35,867 bases of DNA from Bacteroidia bacterium (GCA_029253325.1 JAQWZS010000075.1:1-35867); one strand, 5' to 3'; shown: positions 24,546 to 34,973, counted from the stretch's first letter. Program-made: numbers and translations. The notes: generated by a model not told the origin, from the letters alone.

Positions 24546-25289
24546 CTATTTACAAACGATTTGATTCTTATATTTTAAGTTAATGATCCGATACTTATCC
24601 CACCCAATGTGTTTTAGCCCATCGACGTAAAAATCAATGAGTTTATCAAACTTTGCTGGAATATTAGTGGTATCTCCTATCACTATTTTTTGGTTATTAA
24701 TTTTTGGTATGATGATTAAATCACCCTTGTCTACAAATATCTGCTCTGTAATAGCATCTATAAATGCATTTTCATGCACATATGTGGATAGGGTGTACAC
24801 TTTCTTAATCATTTCAGAGCTTACATAATCATTGACCACTGGAACTCGTGCAATATCTACATCAAGGGATGGAATTCTTACCAAATCATCAGCTAGGTAA
24901 AAGGATTTCTTATTTGGAGGCATGATTCTAACTAATGGGACACGCTGAAGAATGTCAATCTTTAATTCCCCTTTCAAATCAAAACTCACTTCAGCCTCCT
25001 TTATCGCGGGAATATTTTCTAGTTTTTCTTCAATATCTGACAATGAAATCCCGTTTTGAGGAACACCAGATAATCCTCCGATATACCATTTATCTAACTT
25101 ATTTTTAATGATCTCATGAGTTATTAATTGTTTTTGAACTGGTGCCTCAATTACAATCTTCACATAAGTACAAATCTGATGTTGTTGATTTCTCTGAAGT
25201 AAGAATAAAATCACAAAAACGATGACAATTGATAAGACATACAAGCTCTTTCGTAGATATGGAATAATTTTACTAGCCATAGAACTCAT
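24546..25289 (-). CDS. ftsQ: Cell division protein FtsQ/DivIB
   Basis: A 247-aa bitopic membrane protein of the divisome core. A short cytoplasmic N-terminus is followed by one membrane helix (about residues 16-34, LYVLSIVIVFVILFLLQ) and a periplasmic region with a POTRA-like domain (about 38-112, including SDIEEKLENIPAIKEAEVSF) and a beta domain. Sequence similarity in FtsQ is always low; position between murC and ftsA is the strongest argument. The start overlaps the murC end by 17 bp; ATG at 25280 (MASK…) is a possible alternative. Confidence 0.9.
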   Translation of the reverse strand: MSSMASKIIPYLRKSLYVLSIVIVFVILFLLQRNQQHQICTYVKIVIEAPVQKQLITHEIIKNKLDKWYIGGLSGVPQNGISLSDIEEKLENIPAIKEAEVSFDLKGELKIDILQRVPLVRIMPPNKKSFYLADDLVRIPSLDVDIARVPVVNDYVSSEMIKKVYTLSTYVHENAFIDAITEQIFVDKGDLIIIPKINNQKIVIGDTTNIPAKFDKLIDFYVDGLKHIGWDKYRIINLKYKNQIVCK

Positions 25290-26640
25290 AAATTGGTTTT
25301 ACTAATTGATCGATATCTCCAGCACCAAGGGTCAAGAGTATGTCTAACTCTCTTTGTTTTAAATTTTCGACCACCTCACTCTTAGACATACAAATAGCAT
25401 CTGGATGATTAATTTTCTGCAATAAAGCGTCTGATGTTACTCCGTCAATAGGAAGCTCTCGTGCTGGATAAATTGGCAATAAAATCAGACCATCTACATC
25501 GGACAGTTCTTGAGCAAAATCTGCCATAAAATCTTGAGTTCGAGTGTATAAATGGGGCTGAAAAATAGCGGTAATTTTACGGTTTGGATATAAATCTCTT
25601 ACTGAAGAAATAATTGCTTTTAACTCATTTGGATGATGTGCATAATCGTCGATATACAAAAAATCATCCCGTTCTATCACATATTGAAATCTTCGCTTAA
25701 TGCCTTTAAATTCTTTTAGACCAATTCGAATAGCTTGTTCACTCGCTCCAGCTTTGCGGCACATCAATGCTGCACCAACAGCGTTCTCTAGATTGTGAAT
25801 ACCAGGTAAGCTGACAAATAAATTATTGATAAATAGATCTCCAGAATGATTACGAATATCAAAATGTGTTCCTTTGGAATCTTGAGAATGTACCTCTGCA
25901 TAAAACATGGCTTCTTGATTTGTAGCCGAGTAACTAATACCTCGTATATTTTTTACTTTATTTTTAGCATAAAAGATATGATTATCCTCTGAAATTAAAT
26001 TAGAAAATTCAACATAAGAGTCCTCTAAATCTTCCTTGCTGCCATAAATATCAAGATGATCGGCATCTGTACTTGTTATGACACTGTAAGTTGGTTTAAG
26101 GTGTAAAAATGATCGATCAAACTCGTCGGCTTCAGTAATTGAAAAATGACTTCCCCCTTTATCTTGCTTAAAATAATTACTATTTAAATTGGCACTTATC
26201 CCACCGAGGAATGCTGAAAAAGAGAGGCTCGATTGTTGAAAAATTGATGCAACAATACTACTAGTGGTTGTTTTCCCATGAGTTCCTGCCACACTTAAAT
26301 TAATGGTATTTTTAGTTACTTCTCCAAGAATTTCTGCACGCTTATGCATTGCATAATCATTCTTCAGAAAATAATTCATCAAATAACTACTTTTTGGGAT
26401 TGCGGGAGTGTAGACAATAAAGCACTGATCAGGGTTTTGAACAAATTCATTGTCGATAGAAGACAGGTTATCTTCAAAAAACACCTCAATTCCTTCTTGA
26501 ATTAATTGATCTGTAATAGGAGAAGATGTTCGATCATATCCACAAACAAAATATCCTTCGGAATTAAAGTAGCGGGCGAGTGCACTCATACCGATTCCAC
26601 CGATTCCTACAAAAAAGATATTTTTTCTATTTGCTAACAC
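25273..26640 (-). CDS. murC: UDP-N-acetylmuramate–L-alanine ligase
   Basis: Adds L-alanine to UDP-MurNAc, the first Mur ligase step. N-terminal UDP-binding GIGGIGMSALARYF (residues 12-25), ATP loop AGTHGKTTTSSIVA (118-131), the EADEFDRSFLHL segment, and DDYAHHPNELKA in the C-terminal half. The length of 455 aa is typical. It overlaps murG by 14 bp and ftsQ by 17 bp. Confidence 0.97.
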   Translation of the reverse strand: MLANRKNIFFVGIGGIGMSALARYFNSEGYFVCGYDRTSSPITDQLIQEGIEVFFEDNLSSIDNEFVQNPDQCFIVYTPAIPKSSYLMNYFLKNDYAMHKRAEILGEVTKNTINLSVAGTHGKTTTSSIVASIFQQSSLSFSAFLGGISANLNSNYFKQDKGGSHFSITEADEFDRSFLHLKPTYSVITSTDADHLDIYGSKEDLEDSYVEFSNLISEDNHIFYAKNKVKNIRGISYSATNQEAMFYAEVHSQDSKGTHFDIRNHSGDLFINNLFVSLPGIHNLENAVGAALMCRKAGASEQAIRIGLKEFKGIKRRFQYVIERDDFLYIDDYAHHPNELKAIISSVRDLYPNRKITAIFQPHLYTRTQDFMADFAQELSDVDGLILLPIYPARELPIDGVTSDALLQKINHPDAICMSKSEVVENLKQRELDILLTLGAGDIDQLVKPIYEFYG

Positions 26641-27715
26641 CTTCTATTATTTCATTTACGATGCTTTTTGCAGCATCTGGTAAACCCAATTTTAAAATTT
26701 CCGATTTAAGATTGTTTCGTTGAGCCTCATCTTTCATTAAATCTATAATTAACGTACCTAACTGATCCTTTGCATCTTTATCAGGACAAAGTAAAGCCGC
26801 ATTTTTATCGACTAGATTAAGTGCATTCTTTGTCTGATGATCCTCGCTAACAAAAGGTGACGGGATAAATATTGTAGCCTTTCCTAGAGCTGAAAGCTCA
26901 GAAACAGACATAGCTCCAGCCCTGCTCACCACAACATCTGCTACTTGATATGCCAAGTCCATTCGTTGAATAAAAGCTGTGCGTGTTCCCCAATCAAATG
27001 TTCCAAAATCACCAGTAAAGTTTTTTCCTGTCTGCCATAATAGTTGCACATTATGATTATTTAGTATACTTAAATTTTCATCAATTGCCTCATTGATGGT
27101 TCTGGCACCCAAACTTCCTCCAACTATTAAAACTGTTTTCTTTTTTGGATTTAGAGAAAAATGTTCAAAAGCACTATTCTGCTCATACGTTTTTGATAAG
27201 AGATCTTGTCTTATTGGATTACCCGTTAAAACTAATTTCTCTTTTGGGAAAAATCGGTTCATTTTTTGGTATGCTACACAAATCTTAACCGCATACTTTT
27301 TCAATAACTTATTGGTTATTCCAGGATAAGAATTTTGCTCTTGCAAAAACACAGGAATGCCCATTACACTTGCCATATAATTTAATGGCCCACTTGCATA
27401 ACCTCCAACACCAATAGTAAAATCTGGCTTAAATCTTTTAATAATCAAACTTGATTTCAATAAACTAGCCATTAATTTAAAAGGCAGGCTAAGGTTTTTG
27501 ATAGTTAATCTTCTTTGAAGTCCCGATATCCATAGCCCATGAATTTTGTATCCTGCAGCAGGTACTTTATCCATTTCCATTCTCCCAGTAGCTCCAACAA
27601 ATTCAATAACACTATCGGGATACTGATTCATTATTTCATTAGCAATTGCGATAGCAGGGAATATGTGTCCCCCTGTACCTCCACCAGATATAAGAACTCG
27701 ATATTTTTTACTCAT
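26627..27715 (-). CDS. murG: UDP-GlcNAc:undecaprenyl-PP-MurNAc-pentapeptide GlcNAc transferase (lipid II synthase)
   Basis: A GT-B glycosyltransferase on the inner face of the membrane that converts lipid I to lipid II. The glycine-rich loop SGGGTGGHIFPAIAIA is at residues 10-25 of the chosen form, the second loop is VLIVGGSLGARTINEA, and the donor-site motif is ADVVVSRAGAMSVSEL. I chose the ATG at 27715 (MSKKYRVLISG…, 362 aa) because the family starts directly with this strand. The longer frame from 27748 adds 11 residues (MQVELFIQRKK) and would overlap ftsW by 41 bp instead of 8. Confidence 0.96.
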   Translation of the reverse strand: MSKKYRVLISGGGTGGHIFPAIAIANEIMNQYPDSVIEFVGATGRMEMDKVPAAGYKIHGLWISGLQRRLTIKNLSLPFKLMASLLKSSLIIKRFKPDFTIGVGGYASGPLNYMASVMGIPVFLQEQNSYPGITNKLLKKYAVKICVAYQKMNRFFPKEKLVLTGNPIRQDLLSKTYEQNSAFEHFSLNPKKKTVLIVGGSLGARTINEAIDENLSILNNHNVQLLWQTGKNFTGDFGTFDWGTRTAFIQRMDLAYQVADVVVSRAGAMSVSELSALGKATIFIPSPFVSEDHQTKNALNLVDKNAALLCPDKDAKDQLGTLIIDLMKDEAQRNNLKSEILKLGLPDAAKSIVNEIIEGVSK

Positions 27716-28856
27716 TTTCTTTCTCTGGATAAATAGTTCTACTTGCACTCAGAATAATCCCAAATGCAATACTTACAAACAATATGGATGTTCCTCCACG
27801 ACTTACAATAGGAAGTGCTAGACCTGTAACAGGAAGAATATTTACAGCTACACCCATATTTATCAAAGCTTGAACTACCAGACTGAAGGCCAATCCAATG
27901 GCTAAAAGAGCTGCCAGCGGATCTTCTGTTAATAGGACAATTCTAAATGATCGATAAAGCAATAATAAATAGAGTAGAACAAGGGTAAGTCCTCCAAAAA
28001 TTGACCCGTATTCTTCGATAATAATTGCATAAATAAAGTCTGCAAATGGAGATGGTAAAATATTTTTTTGTCTACTTCTGCCAGGACCTGTTCCAACAAA
28101 TCCTCCACGGGCAACAGCTATTTTAGCTTGTCTACTTTGATATGTTCCTCCATCGTCACTTCCATTTGAAAATGCTTCAATTCTACTTTTCATTGTAGCT
28201 ATTCTCCCAAATTGAACATCGGAGTTCATCACATAAGCAAAGGCACCTCCTAAAACTAATATCCCAATACCTGCTAGCAAACCAATCTGTTTGAGCGGTA
28301 TTCGACCCAAGAATAATACCAACATACTCGTTACAAATAGTACTGCAGAAGTTGAAAAATCCTCTGGAAAAATCAATAAACAAACGAGTAAAATTATGGA
28401 AAGTATTGGAAGAAGCGTCTTTTTGAAATCGTGGACCTCCCCCTGTCTTCTGGCCATAAAACGAGCAACATAAGCAACTAGTGCAAGCTTCGCAAAATCT
28501 GAACTTTGCACAGTAAGACCCGCCACAGGCAACGAAATCCATCTTCGAGCATCATTTATTTCTACCCCAAAAATTAAGGTGTAAATTAGTAATGGAATCG
28601 CAAGAAACAGCATAATCTGTGCAATCCTCGAAAAGTATTGGATACTAATCAAGTGAGTTAACCACATCGTGGCTAATCCAAAAAATACCAAAAAAGCATG
28701 TTTGATCAGATAATATTCTGTATTACCCCCTTTTTCAGCATAGGCAAGCGTACCCGTTGCAGAATACACTGCTAGAATTCCGAAAATAGAAAGTGCTAAT
28801 ACTACAAACCATATGTAGTAATCACCTTTAATATTTTTTTGCAGAAATTCTCTCAC
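27708..28856 (-). CDS. ftsW: Lipid II polymerase FtsW (SEDS family)
   Basis: A 382-aa integral membrane peptidoglycan glycosyltransferase of the divisome. Hydrophobic segments run through the whole protein, consistent with about ten helices. Family motifs: GPGRSRQKNILPSPFADFIYAIIIEEYG (about residues 258-285), and the final LPVTGLALPIVSRGGTSILF typical of SEDS proteins. It has a 4-bp ATGA overlap with murD upstream. RodA is the alternative paralogue, but cluster position favours FtsW. Confidence 0.95.
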   Translation of the reverse strand: MREFLQKNIKGDYYIWFVVLALSIFGILAVYSATGTLAYAEKGGNTEYYLIKHAFLVFFGLATMWLTHLISIQYFSRIAQIMLFLAIPLLIYTLIFGVEINDARRWISLPVAGLTVQSSDFAKLALVAYVARFMARRQGEVHDFKKTLLPILSIILLVCLLIFPEDFSTSAVLFVTSMLVLFLGRIPLKQIGLLAGIGILVLGGAFAYVMNSDVQFGRIATMKSRIEAFSNGSDDGGTYQSRQAKIAVARGGFVGTGPGRSRQKNILPSPFADFIYAIIIEEYGSIFGGLTLVLLYLLLLYRSFRIVLLTEDPLAALLAIGLAFSLVVQALINMGVAVNILPVTGLALPIVSRGGTSILFVSIAFGIILSASRTIYPEKENE

Positions 28857-30196
28857 AGATTTCTTACAGCTCTTTTAAATTGATTCCCTCTATCTTCATA
28901 ATTTTCAAACAGATCAAAACTGGCACATGCTGGAGACAACAAAACCGTCTCCCCCTTTTCCCCTAACCCATAAGCAATATTGACTGCTTCTTGAGCCGAA
29001 CTTGCATTAATCATCATATCAACATCTTTCCTGAATGCTTTATGTAAATTCAAGTTGTTTTTTCCTAAGCACACTATAATTCTAACTTTCTCTTTAATTA
29101 GTGGACTCAACGATTCATAATCATTGCCTTTATCTACTCCACCTGCAATCCAAATAATTGGATTTTCTACACTTTCTAATGCATACCACGCAGCATTAAC
29201 ATTCGTTGCTTTACTGTCATTAATAAAACTTATTCCTTTCACTTTGGAAACAAATTCTAATCGATGCTCTACATTTTTAAAATCGAGTAAACTCTCACGT
29301 ATGGTTTCTTTTCTGATTAGAAGAGAATTAGCAATAATTGAAGCAGCCATCGAGTTGTACGTGTTGTGTCTACCGGCTATAGTAAGTTGATCTAATGACA
29401 TATTGAAGTTAATTTTTGGGTTTGTTAATTGAATATTTAATTGATTATTTTCTACCCAAGCTCCTTGATCTAATGGTCCATTATCATAGGTAAATGGCAC
29501 CAAATCAGCTGTGGTAGTATGATTTTCTAATTGATTAGTGATTTCATCGTCATCTGCACAAAAAATGAATTTTTGATTAGCGTCTTGATTTAAATTGATG
29601 CGTAGCTTAGAATCAATATAGTCTTGATAGTTTGTATACCGATCTAAGTGATCTGGCGATATATTGAGGAGTACAGCATAATCTAGAGCAACTGTGTGCA
29701 TCCCATCTAACTGGAAACTACTCAATTCGAGCACATAGTATTCGTAATTTTCAAGAGCAACCTGTCTCGCAAAACTATAGCCCACATTTCCAGCTAAACC
29801 AACAGATAAACCAGCACTCTTTAAAATACTGTAAGTCAACATTGTGGTCGTGGTCTTTCCATTCGTTCCTGTAATCCCAATTAATGAAGCATTCGTGTAA
29901 CTTGCTGCAAACTCAATCTCAGAAATAATTGGAATATTCACTGAAATAGCTGCAATAACAATTGGAGCTTTATCACTTATACCAGGACTTTTAATAATTT
30001 TACTAGAGGATTTTATAAGCTTCTCATTATGACCATTTTCTTCATATTTAATTCCATATTTATCAAGCTCAGCCTTATATTTAGGTTGAATCTGATTGTA
30101 GTCAGAAACCCAAACATCAAAGCCTTGTTTTTGAGCCAGAATAGCTGAACCTACTCCACTCTCACCGGCACCTAATATGGATATTAATTCACTCAA
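28853..30196 (-). CDS. murD: UDP-N-acetylmuramoyl-L-alanine–D-glutamate ligase
   Basis: Adds D-glutamate to UDP-MurNAc-L-Ala. ILGAGESGVGSAILA at residues 7-21 is the UDP-binding loop, ITGTNGKTTTTML (108-120) the ATP loop, LNISPDHLDRY the metal-site region, and INDSKATNVNA the central-domain motif. The length of 447 aa is standard. It abuts mraY with no spacer and overlaps ftsW by 4 bp. Confidence 0.97.
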   Translation of the reverse strand: MSELISILGAGESGVGSAILAQKQGFDVWVSDYNQIQPKYKAELDKYGIKYEENGHNEKLIKSSSKIIKSPGISDKAPIVIAAISVNIPIISEIEFAASYTNASLIGITGTNGKTTTTMLTYSILKSAGLSVGLAGNVGYSFARQVALENYEYYVLELSSFQLDGMHTVALDYAVLLNISPDHLDRYTNYQDYIDSKLRINLNQDANQKFIFCADDDEITNQLENHTTTADLVPFTYDNGPLDQGAWVENNQLNIQLTNPKINFNMSLDQLTIAGRHNTYNSMAASIIANSLLIRKETIRESLLDFKNVEHRLEFVSKVKGISFINDSKATNVNAAWYALESVENPIIWIAGGVDKGNDYESLSPLIKEKVRIIVCLGKNNLNLHKAFRKDVDMMINASSAQEAVNIAYGLGEKGETVLLSPACASFDLFENYEDRGNQFKRAVRNL

Positions 30197-31447
30197 TTAT
30201 CTTAGTTTGAAGGTTATTATGGTGAATATGGCTAACATGATTCCTACAATCCAGAATCGGGTTACAATCTTGGGCTCTGCATATCCGAGCTTTTGATAAT
30301 GATGGTGAAGTGGTGACATCTTAAATATTCGTCTCCCCTCACCGTACTTCTTCTTGGTATATTTGAAATAACTGACTTGTATCATAACACTCAAATTTTC
30401 AATTAAAAAGATGCCGCATAGAATGGGAAGAACTAATTCTTTTCGAATCATCAACGCCAAGACAGCGATAATCCACCCAAGTGCAAGGCTACCTGTATCT
30501 CCCATAAAAACTTGAGCTGGGAAACTATTGTACCACAAAAAGCCAATACAAGCTCCTGTGAAAGCTGCTGCAAAAATTACTAGTTCACCCTGATTAGGTA
30601 TAAACATGATATTGAGATAATCAGAGAATATTAAGTTACCACTTATAAATGCTAAAACTGCTAATGTTATCCCAATTATCGCAGAGCTACCCGCAGCTAA
30701 TCCATCTATTCCGTCCGTTAAATTAGCTCCATTACTCACTGCTGTAATAACCAAAACAGCTATTACCATAAATACTACCCAAGCCCATTTATTGGCTTTA
30801 GCATCGTTCATCCAAAACAAAAATTTTGAATAATCTACCTCATGAGTCTTAATAAATGGAAGTGTCGTTGTTGTACTTTTTACATCTTTGAAATACATCA
30901 ATTGACCATTGATATTTTTCACCTCTACATCGGCAGGTGCCTCATTTATCGTGTTTATTTTGTATTGCTCTCTGACAACGACACTATCATTAAAATGAAG
31001 TACTAATGCTACAATAATTCCAAGGCCAACTTGACCTATGATTTTAAATCTTCCCGCTAATCCAGCTTTGTCCTTTTTATAAATCTTTATGTAATCATCT
31101 AGAAAACCAATTAACCCTAACCAGATGGTGCTAAAAATCATTAGCAAGACATAGACATTATCTAGTTTGGCAAATAATAACGTCGGAATAAGTATAGCCG
31201 CTAAAATGATTAGACCTCCCATAGTTGGAGTACCTCGTTTGGACTCTTCCCCATCCAGACCAAGCGTGCGTATAGTTTCCGCAGCCTGTAAATCTCGGAG
31301 CTTATCTATTAATCTTTTGCCAAATAGCAATGAAATGATCAAGGATACGATAACTGCAAGAGACGCACGAAAGGAGATGTACTGAAAGACTCCTGCTCCA
31401 GGCAGATTGTATACTTCTTCTAAATATTCAAATAAATGATACAGCAT
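30197..31447 (-). CDS. mraY: Phospho-N-acetylmuramoyl-pentapeptide transferase (lipid I synthase)
   Basis: Integral membrane enzyme linking the MurNAc-pentapeptide to undecaprenyl phosphate. Catalytic motifs: GFLDDYIK (114-121, D117/D118), NLTDGIDGLA (242-251), FMGDTGSLALG (about 315-325) and SPLHHHYQKLG near 375. At 416 aa it exceeds the ~360 aa of E. coli MraY; the extra length is mainly a polar segment at about residues 155-218 between membrane helices, probably periplasmic. Such a loop is usual in Bacteroidota MraY. It overlaps murE by one base. Confidence 0.97.
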   Translation of the reverse strand: MLYHLFEYLEEVYNLPGAGVFQYISFRASLAVIVSLIISLLFGKRLIDKLRDLQAAETIRTLGLDGEESKRGTPTMGGLIILAAILIPTLLFAKLDNVYVLLMIFSTIWLGLIGFLDDYIKIYKKDKAGLAGRFKIIGQVGLGIIVALVLHFNDSVVVREQYKINTINEAPADVEVKNINGQLMYFKDVKSTTTTLPFIKTHEVDYSKFLFWMNDAKANKWAWVVFMVIAVLVITAVSNGANLTDGIDGLAAGSSAIIGITLAVLAFISGNLIFSDYLNIMFIPNQGELVIFAAAFTGACIGFLWYNSFPAQVFMGDTGSLALGWIIAVLALMIRKELVLPILCGIFLIENLSVMIQVSYFKYTKKKYGEGRRIFKMSPLHHHYQKLGYAEPKIVTRFWIVGIMLAIFTIITFKLR

Positions 31448-32904
31448 TATTCTTTTAATAGTTTTAGGTTTTTGGTTAAAATTTCTTTGTCATCAAAAGG
31501 ATGTTTCACACCCATAATGTCTTGATAAGTTTCATGTCCTTTACCAGCCACAAGAATGATATCACCCTTATTACTCAGACTGATTGCTGTCTTAATAGCT
31601 TCCTCCCTGTTTATTATTTTTAATACCTTTTTGAAGTGTCCAGGTTCTACTCCTGACATCATATCAGAAATGATTTCGTTGGCATCCTCTGTTCTAGGAT
31701 TATCAGAGGTAAGAATCACTTTCGTTGAAGACTCACAAGCAATTTTTGCCATGATAGGTCGTTTCCCTTTATCTCTGTCTCCTCCACACCCAATAACAGT
31801 TATCAACTCCTCATTTATCGTTCGAATTGCATTGATTGTATCCAATACATTCTGAATAGCATCTGGGGTATGAGCATAATCGACAATGGCTGTTATGCCT
31901 GATTCTTTTATGTTTTGGAATCGACCATCAACACTGTTTATTGCACTGAGTGCTGTTATAATTTCTAAATGATCCTTGCCTAGTAAAAATGCCGTTGAAT
32001 AAACAGCTAAAACATTATATGCATTAAACTTACCGACTAATCTCAACCACACTTCTGAGTCACTGATATTTAATAGCATCCCATCGAAATCGTGCTCAAC
32101 AATTTTGGTCTTAAAATCACTAAATGATTTGAGGCTATAAGTATAAGAGCTCGCTAGTGTATTTTGGACCATCACTTTTGCATTTTTATCGTCCTTATTT
32201 ATTAAGGCAAAAGCTGAAGAATCTAAGTGGTCAAAAAGTGTTTTTTTCGTATATAAATATTCTTTGAAATCTGTGTGATAATCCAGGTGATCACGGGTTA
32301 CATTCGTAAATATTGCACCGTCAAATTTTAGTCCAGCCGTTCTATATTGATGAAGAGCATGAGAACTCACTTCCATGAATGCATATTCACAACCTTCATC
32401 AACCATATCTGCTAATAATTCGTTTATTCGAATACTATTGGGCGTAGTATGAGTACTGATAGTATCTATTCCATTGATGCTATATTTAATTGTAGACAAC
32501 AATCCACAATTGTGGTCTAGATTTCGGAAACACTCATAAAGCATGGTTGCTACTGAGGTTTTTCCATTGGTGCCCGTCACCCCAATCAATTTAAGTTTGT
32601 TACTTGGATTATCATAAAATGCTGAAGCAATTAGACCGAGTGCCTTGGCTGAATTTTCAACCACTAAGTAGGTAACGTGATTTTTTGGATTAACTACTTC
32701 CTCACACACGATTACAGTAGCTCCTAATTCAATTGCTTTATCTATGAATAGATGACCATCTGTATTAGCCCCACGAGTTGCAGCAAATAAGTACTCAGAT
32801 TGGACCGATCTAGAATCTAAAGCAAGACCAGAAACTTGAACATCTTTAGATCCAAAAGAATCTATTAAATCAACAGCAGATATGAGTGAATCTAGACGTT
32901 TCAA
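31447..32904 (-). CDS. murE: UDP-MurNAc-L-Ala-D-Glu–meso-diaminopimelate ligase
   Basis: Adds the third residue of the stem peptide. ATP loop GTNGKTSVAT (111-120), the serine-rich binding segment MEVSSHALHQYR, NVTRDHLDYH, and DNPRTED near residue 400. The DNPR motif is characteristic of enzymes that use meso-diaminopimelate rather than lysine. The length of 485 aa is normal. It has a 4-bp ATGA overlap with ftsI upstream and a one-base overlap with mraY downstream. Confidence 0.97.
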   Translation of the reverse strand: MKRLDSLISAVDLIDSFGSKDVQVSGLALDSRSVQSEYLFAATRGANTDGHLFIDKAIELGATVIVCEEVVNPKNHVTYLVVENSAKALGLIASAFYDNPSNKLKLIGVTGTNGKTSVATMLYECFRNLDHNCGLLSTIKYSINGIDTISTHTTPNSIRINELLADMVDEGCEYAFMEVSSHALHQYRTAGLKFDGAIFTNVTRDHLDYHTDFKEYLYTKKTLFDHLDSSAFALINKDDKNAKVMVQNTLASSYTYSLKSFSDFKTKIVEHDFDGMLLNISDSEVWLRLVGKFNAYNVLAVYSTAFLLGKDHLEIITALSAINSVDGRFQNIKESGITAIVDYAHTPDAIQNVLDTINAIRTINEELITVIGCGGDRDKGKRPIMAKIACESSTKVILTSDNPRTEDANEIISDMMSGVEPGHFKKVLKIINREEAIKTAISLSNKGDIILVAGKGHETYQDIMGVKHPFDDKEILTKNLKLLKE

Positions 32905-34973
32905 TTTAATCGGATATAAACAGTTTGACTTTTATATATTACAGCCCCAGGCTTGGGACTCTGCTCTACTACTCGCCCTCTTCCAGCTAAAATCGGTTTT
33001 AACCCTAAGAGCTCTGACACGTATACCGCATCCTTAACACCAAAATTTCTAAAATCGGGCATTTTACCCTCTTCGACTAAAACATCTTCCATCTTACTAT
33101 TCTCAGAATTGACCCATACAAAATCTGTAGACGGAGTTTCATCTATAGCATATCCAAGTTGGCTATTTATAGCTTGAATATCCTTAAAAAATCCTGCATG
33201 ATAATTAGGTTTATATATCAAAGAATCTACGACCTCTTTTTTAACACTAATTGTAAAAATCTTTTGGGCTACCTCTGAAAAAACTGGTGCAGCAACATAG
33301 GAAGCATAAAATATCCCATTGCTGGGCTTGTTTACCATGACATAAATTGAGTATTCAGGTTTCATTGCTGGGAAGTGACCTACAAAACTCGCATTGTACA
33401 TTTTGGCCTTTTGATAACCACTGGAGGAAGCTATCTGTGCTGTTCCTGTCTTGCCCCCCATAGTCACCACATCACTCCGTACATTCCTTGCAGAACCACT
33501 TATAAAAACCTCAGCAGTTAATTCTTTTATTTTATTGGAGGTTTCTTCTGAACAAACACGAACTGTTTGACTTGAGTTATCATTATCTTTTATCACAATA
33601 CCAGCATCTGTAACAGAACTGACAATCTGAGGTCTAATCATTATACCATCATTGATAATTCCGTTATACGCAGTAAGCAACTGGAGTGGCGTATGTTGAT
33701 TTTCATATCCAATAGCCAACCATGGAAGAGTCAACTGAGACCAACTAGAACTTGCCGGATGATTCAAAAAGGGGTCAGGCTCACCTAATATTTCGATACC
33801 CGTTGGCTTATCTAAGTCTAATTTTTTTAGATGTGATATATAATTGCTGGGCTTCTTTGAGTAATTATCAAAAATTACTGAAGAAAAAGCCACATTACTT
33901 GATCTTGCAAAAGCCTGCTTGAAACTCATTTTTTTGAATCTCCCTTTATCAGAATCTTGCATTTTCTTTCCAAAATATTCTCGAACTCCATTCTGAATGT
34001 CCATAGAATCATTAAGACTAATTAATTCATCCTCAAATGCGGCCATTGCGGAAAAAACCTTCCAAACACTTCCTGGCTCATAGCTCTCCCCAATACTATA
34101 ATTATACTGCTCGCTATATACTCCTTCTTCTCTTTTTGATAAGTTTGAAATAGCTTTTATTTTTCCTGTCGATACCTCCATTACAATCACGCAACCGTGA
34201 TCAGCTTTATGCTTGATTAACGACTTTTCAAGTGACCGTTGAGCTATTTCTTGAAAATCAATATTGATGGTCGTATGAATATCTCTGCCGTTTTTTGGCT
34301 CGATCAAATTTTCATCATTCAATGGACGATACCCACCCGATATTTTTTGTACTAATCGCTTCCCTTTAACGCCTCCTAAGTCAATATTGTAAGTTCGTTC
34401 CAGACCAACCCCCGGATTATCTTTAGTTCGATAACCAATTGTTCTAAAAGCTAAATTTCCTGCAGGTTTTACTCGTTTAGTATTTAACTCTGCCATAAAT
34501 CCACCTCGGTATCTCCCTTTTCTGAAAATCGGGAAATCTCTCATCATCTTTTGCTCATGATAATTGACTTTTCTTCTAATGAGAACGTATCTGCTCATAG
34601 ATTTCTTAGCCGTATTGAGTTTTGACTTATAGTATGAACTCGATTTATCTGGAAATAAACGAGCCAATTGTTGAGCTAATTCATTGATATAAAATTGAAA
34701 TGTATCATCGTTGACGACTGTGGCATCCCATCTGATTTCATAAATGGGCATTGATGTAGAAAGTAGACTTCCATTATCAGAGTAAATATTACCTCTAGCT
34801 GGGCTAATGTCTTGGTGACGAATCGTAATACTATCTGACATTGCTAACCACTTATCCCCTTCAACTAATTGAATCCGAAACATCTGAAAAGAAACCCAAA
34901 ATGCGAACAGTACCACCACACCCATGCCAAATACAACACGCCATGTTATGCTCTTTTTGATATTATTCGACAT
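32901..34973 (-). CDS. ftsI: Septal peptidoglycan transpeptidase FtsI (PBP2B/PBP3 type) with C-terminal PASTA domain
   Basis: A class B penicillin-binding protein that cross-links septal peptidoglycan. One N-terminal membrane helix (about residues 12-32), a dimerisation/pedestal region beginning SPARGNIYSDNG (57-68), and the transpeptidase motifs SVWK (302-305, S302 nucleophile), SSN (358-360) and KTGT (508-511). The C-terminal ~60 residues (from MEDVLVEEGKMPDFRNFGVKDA) form one PASTA domain, a feature absent from E. coli FtsI but common in Bacteroidota and Gram-positives. It pairs functionally with FtsW. It overlaps ftsL by 11 bp. Confidence 0.95.
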   Translation of the reverse strand: MSNNIKKSITWRVVFGMGVVVLFAFWVSFQMFRIQLVEGDKWLAMSDSITIRHQDISPARGNIYSDNGSLLSTSMPIYEIRWDATVVNDDTFQFYINELAQQLARLFPDKSSSYYKSKLNTAKKSMSRYVLIRRKVNYHEQKMMRDFPIFRKGRYRGGFMAELNTKRVKPAGNLAFRTIGYRTKDNPGVGLERTYNIDLGGVKGKRLVQKISGGYRPLNDENLIEPKNGRDIHTTINIDFQEIAQRSLEKSLIKHKADHGCVIVMEVSTGKIKAISNLSKREEGVYSEQYNYSIGESYEPGSVWKVFSAMAAFEDELISLNDSMDIQNGVREYFGKKMQDSDKGRFKKMSFKQAFARSSNVAFSSVIFDNYSKKPSNYISHLKKLDLDKPTGIEILGEPDPFLNHPASSSWSQLTLPWLAIGYENQHTPLQLLTAYNGIINDGIMIRPQIVSSVTDAGIVIKDNDNSSQTVRVCSEETSNKIKELTAEVFISGSARNVRSDVVTMGGKTGTAQIASSSGYQKAKMYNASFVGHFPAMKPEYSIYVMVNKPSNGIFYASYVAAPVFSEVAQKIFTISVKKEVVDSLIYKPNYHAGFFKDIQAINSQLGYAIDETPSTDFVWVNSENSKMEDVLVEEGKMPDFRNFGVKDAVYVSELLGLKPILAGRGRVVEQSPKPGAVIYKSQTVYIRLN

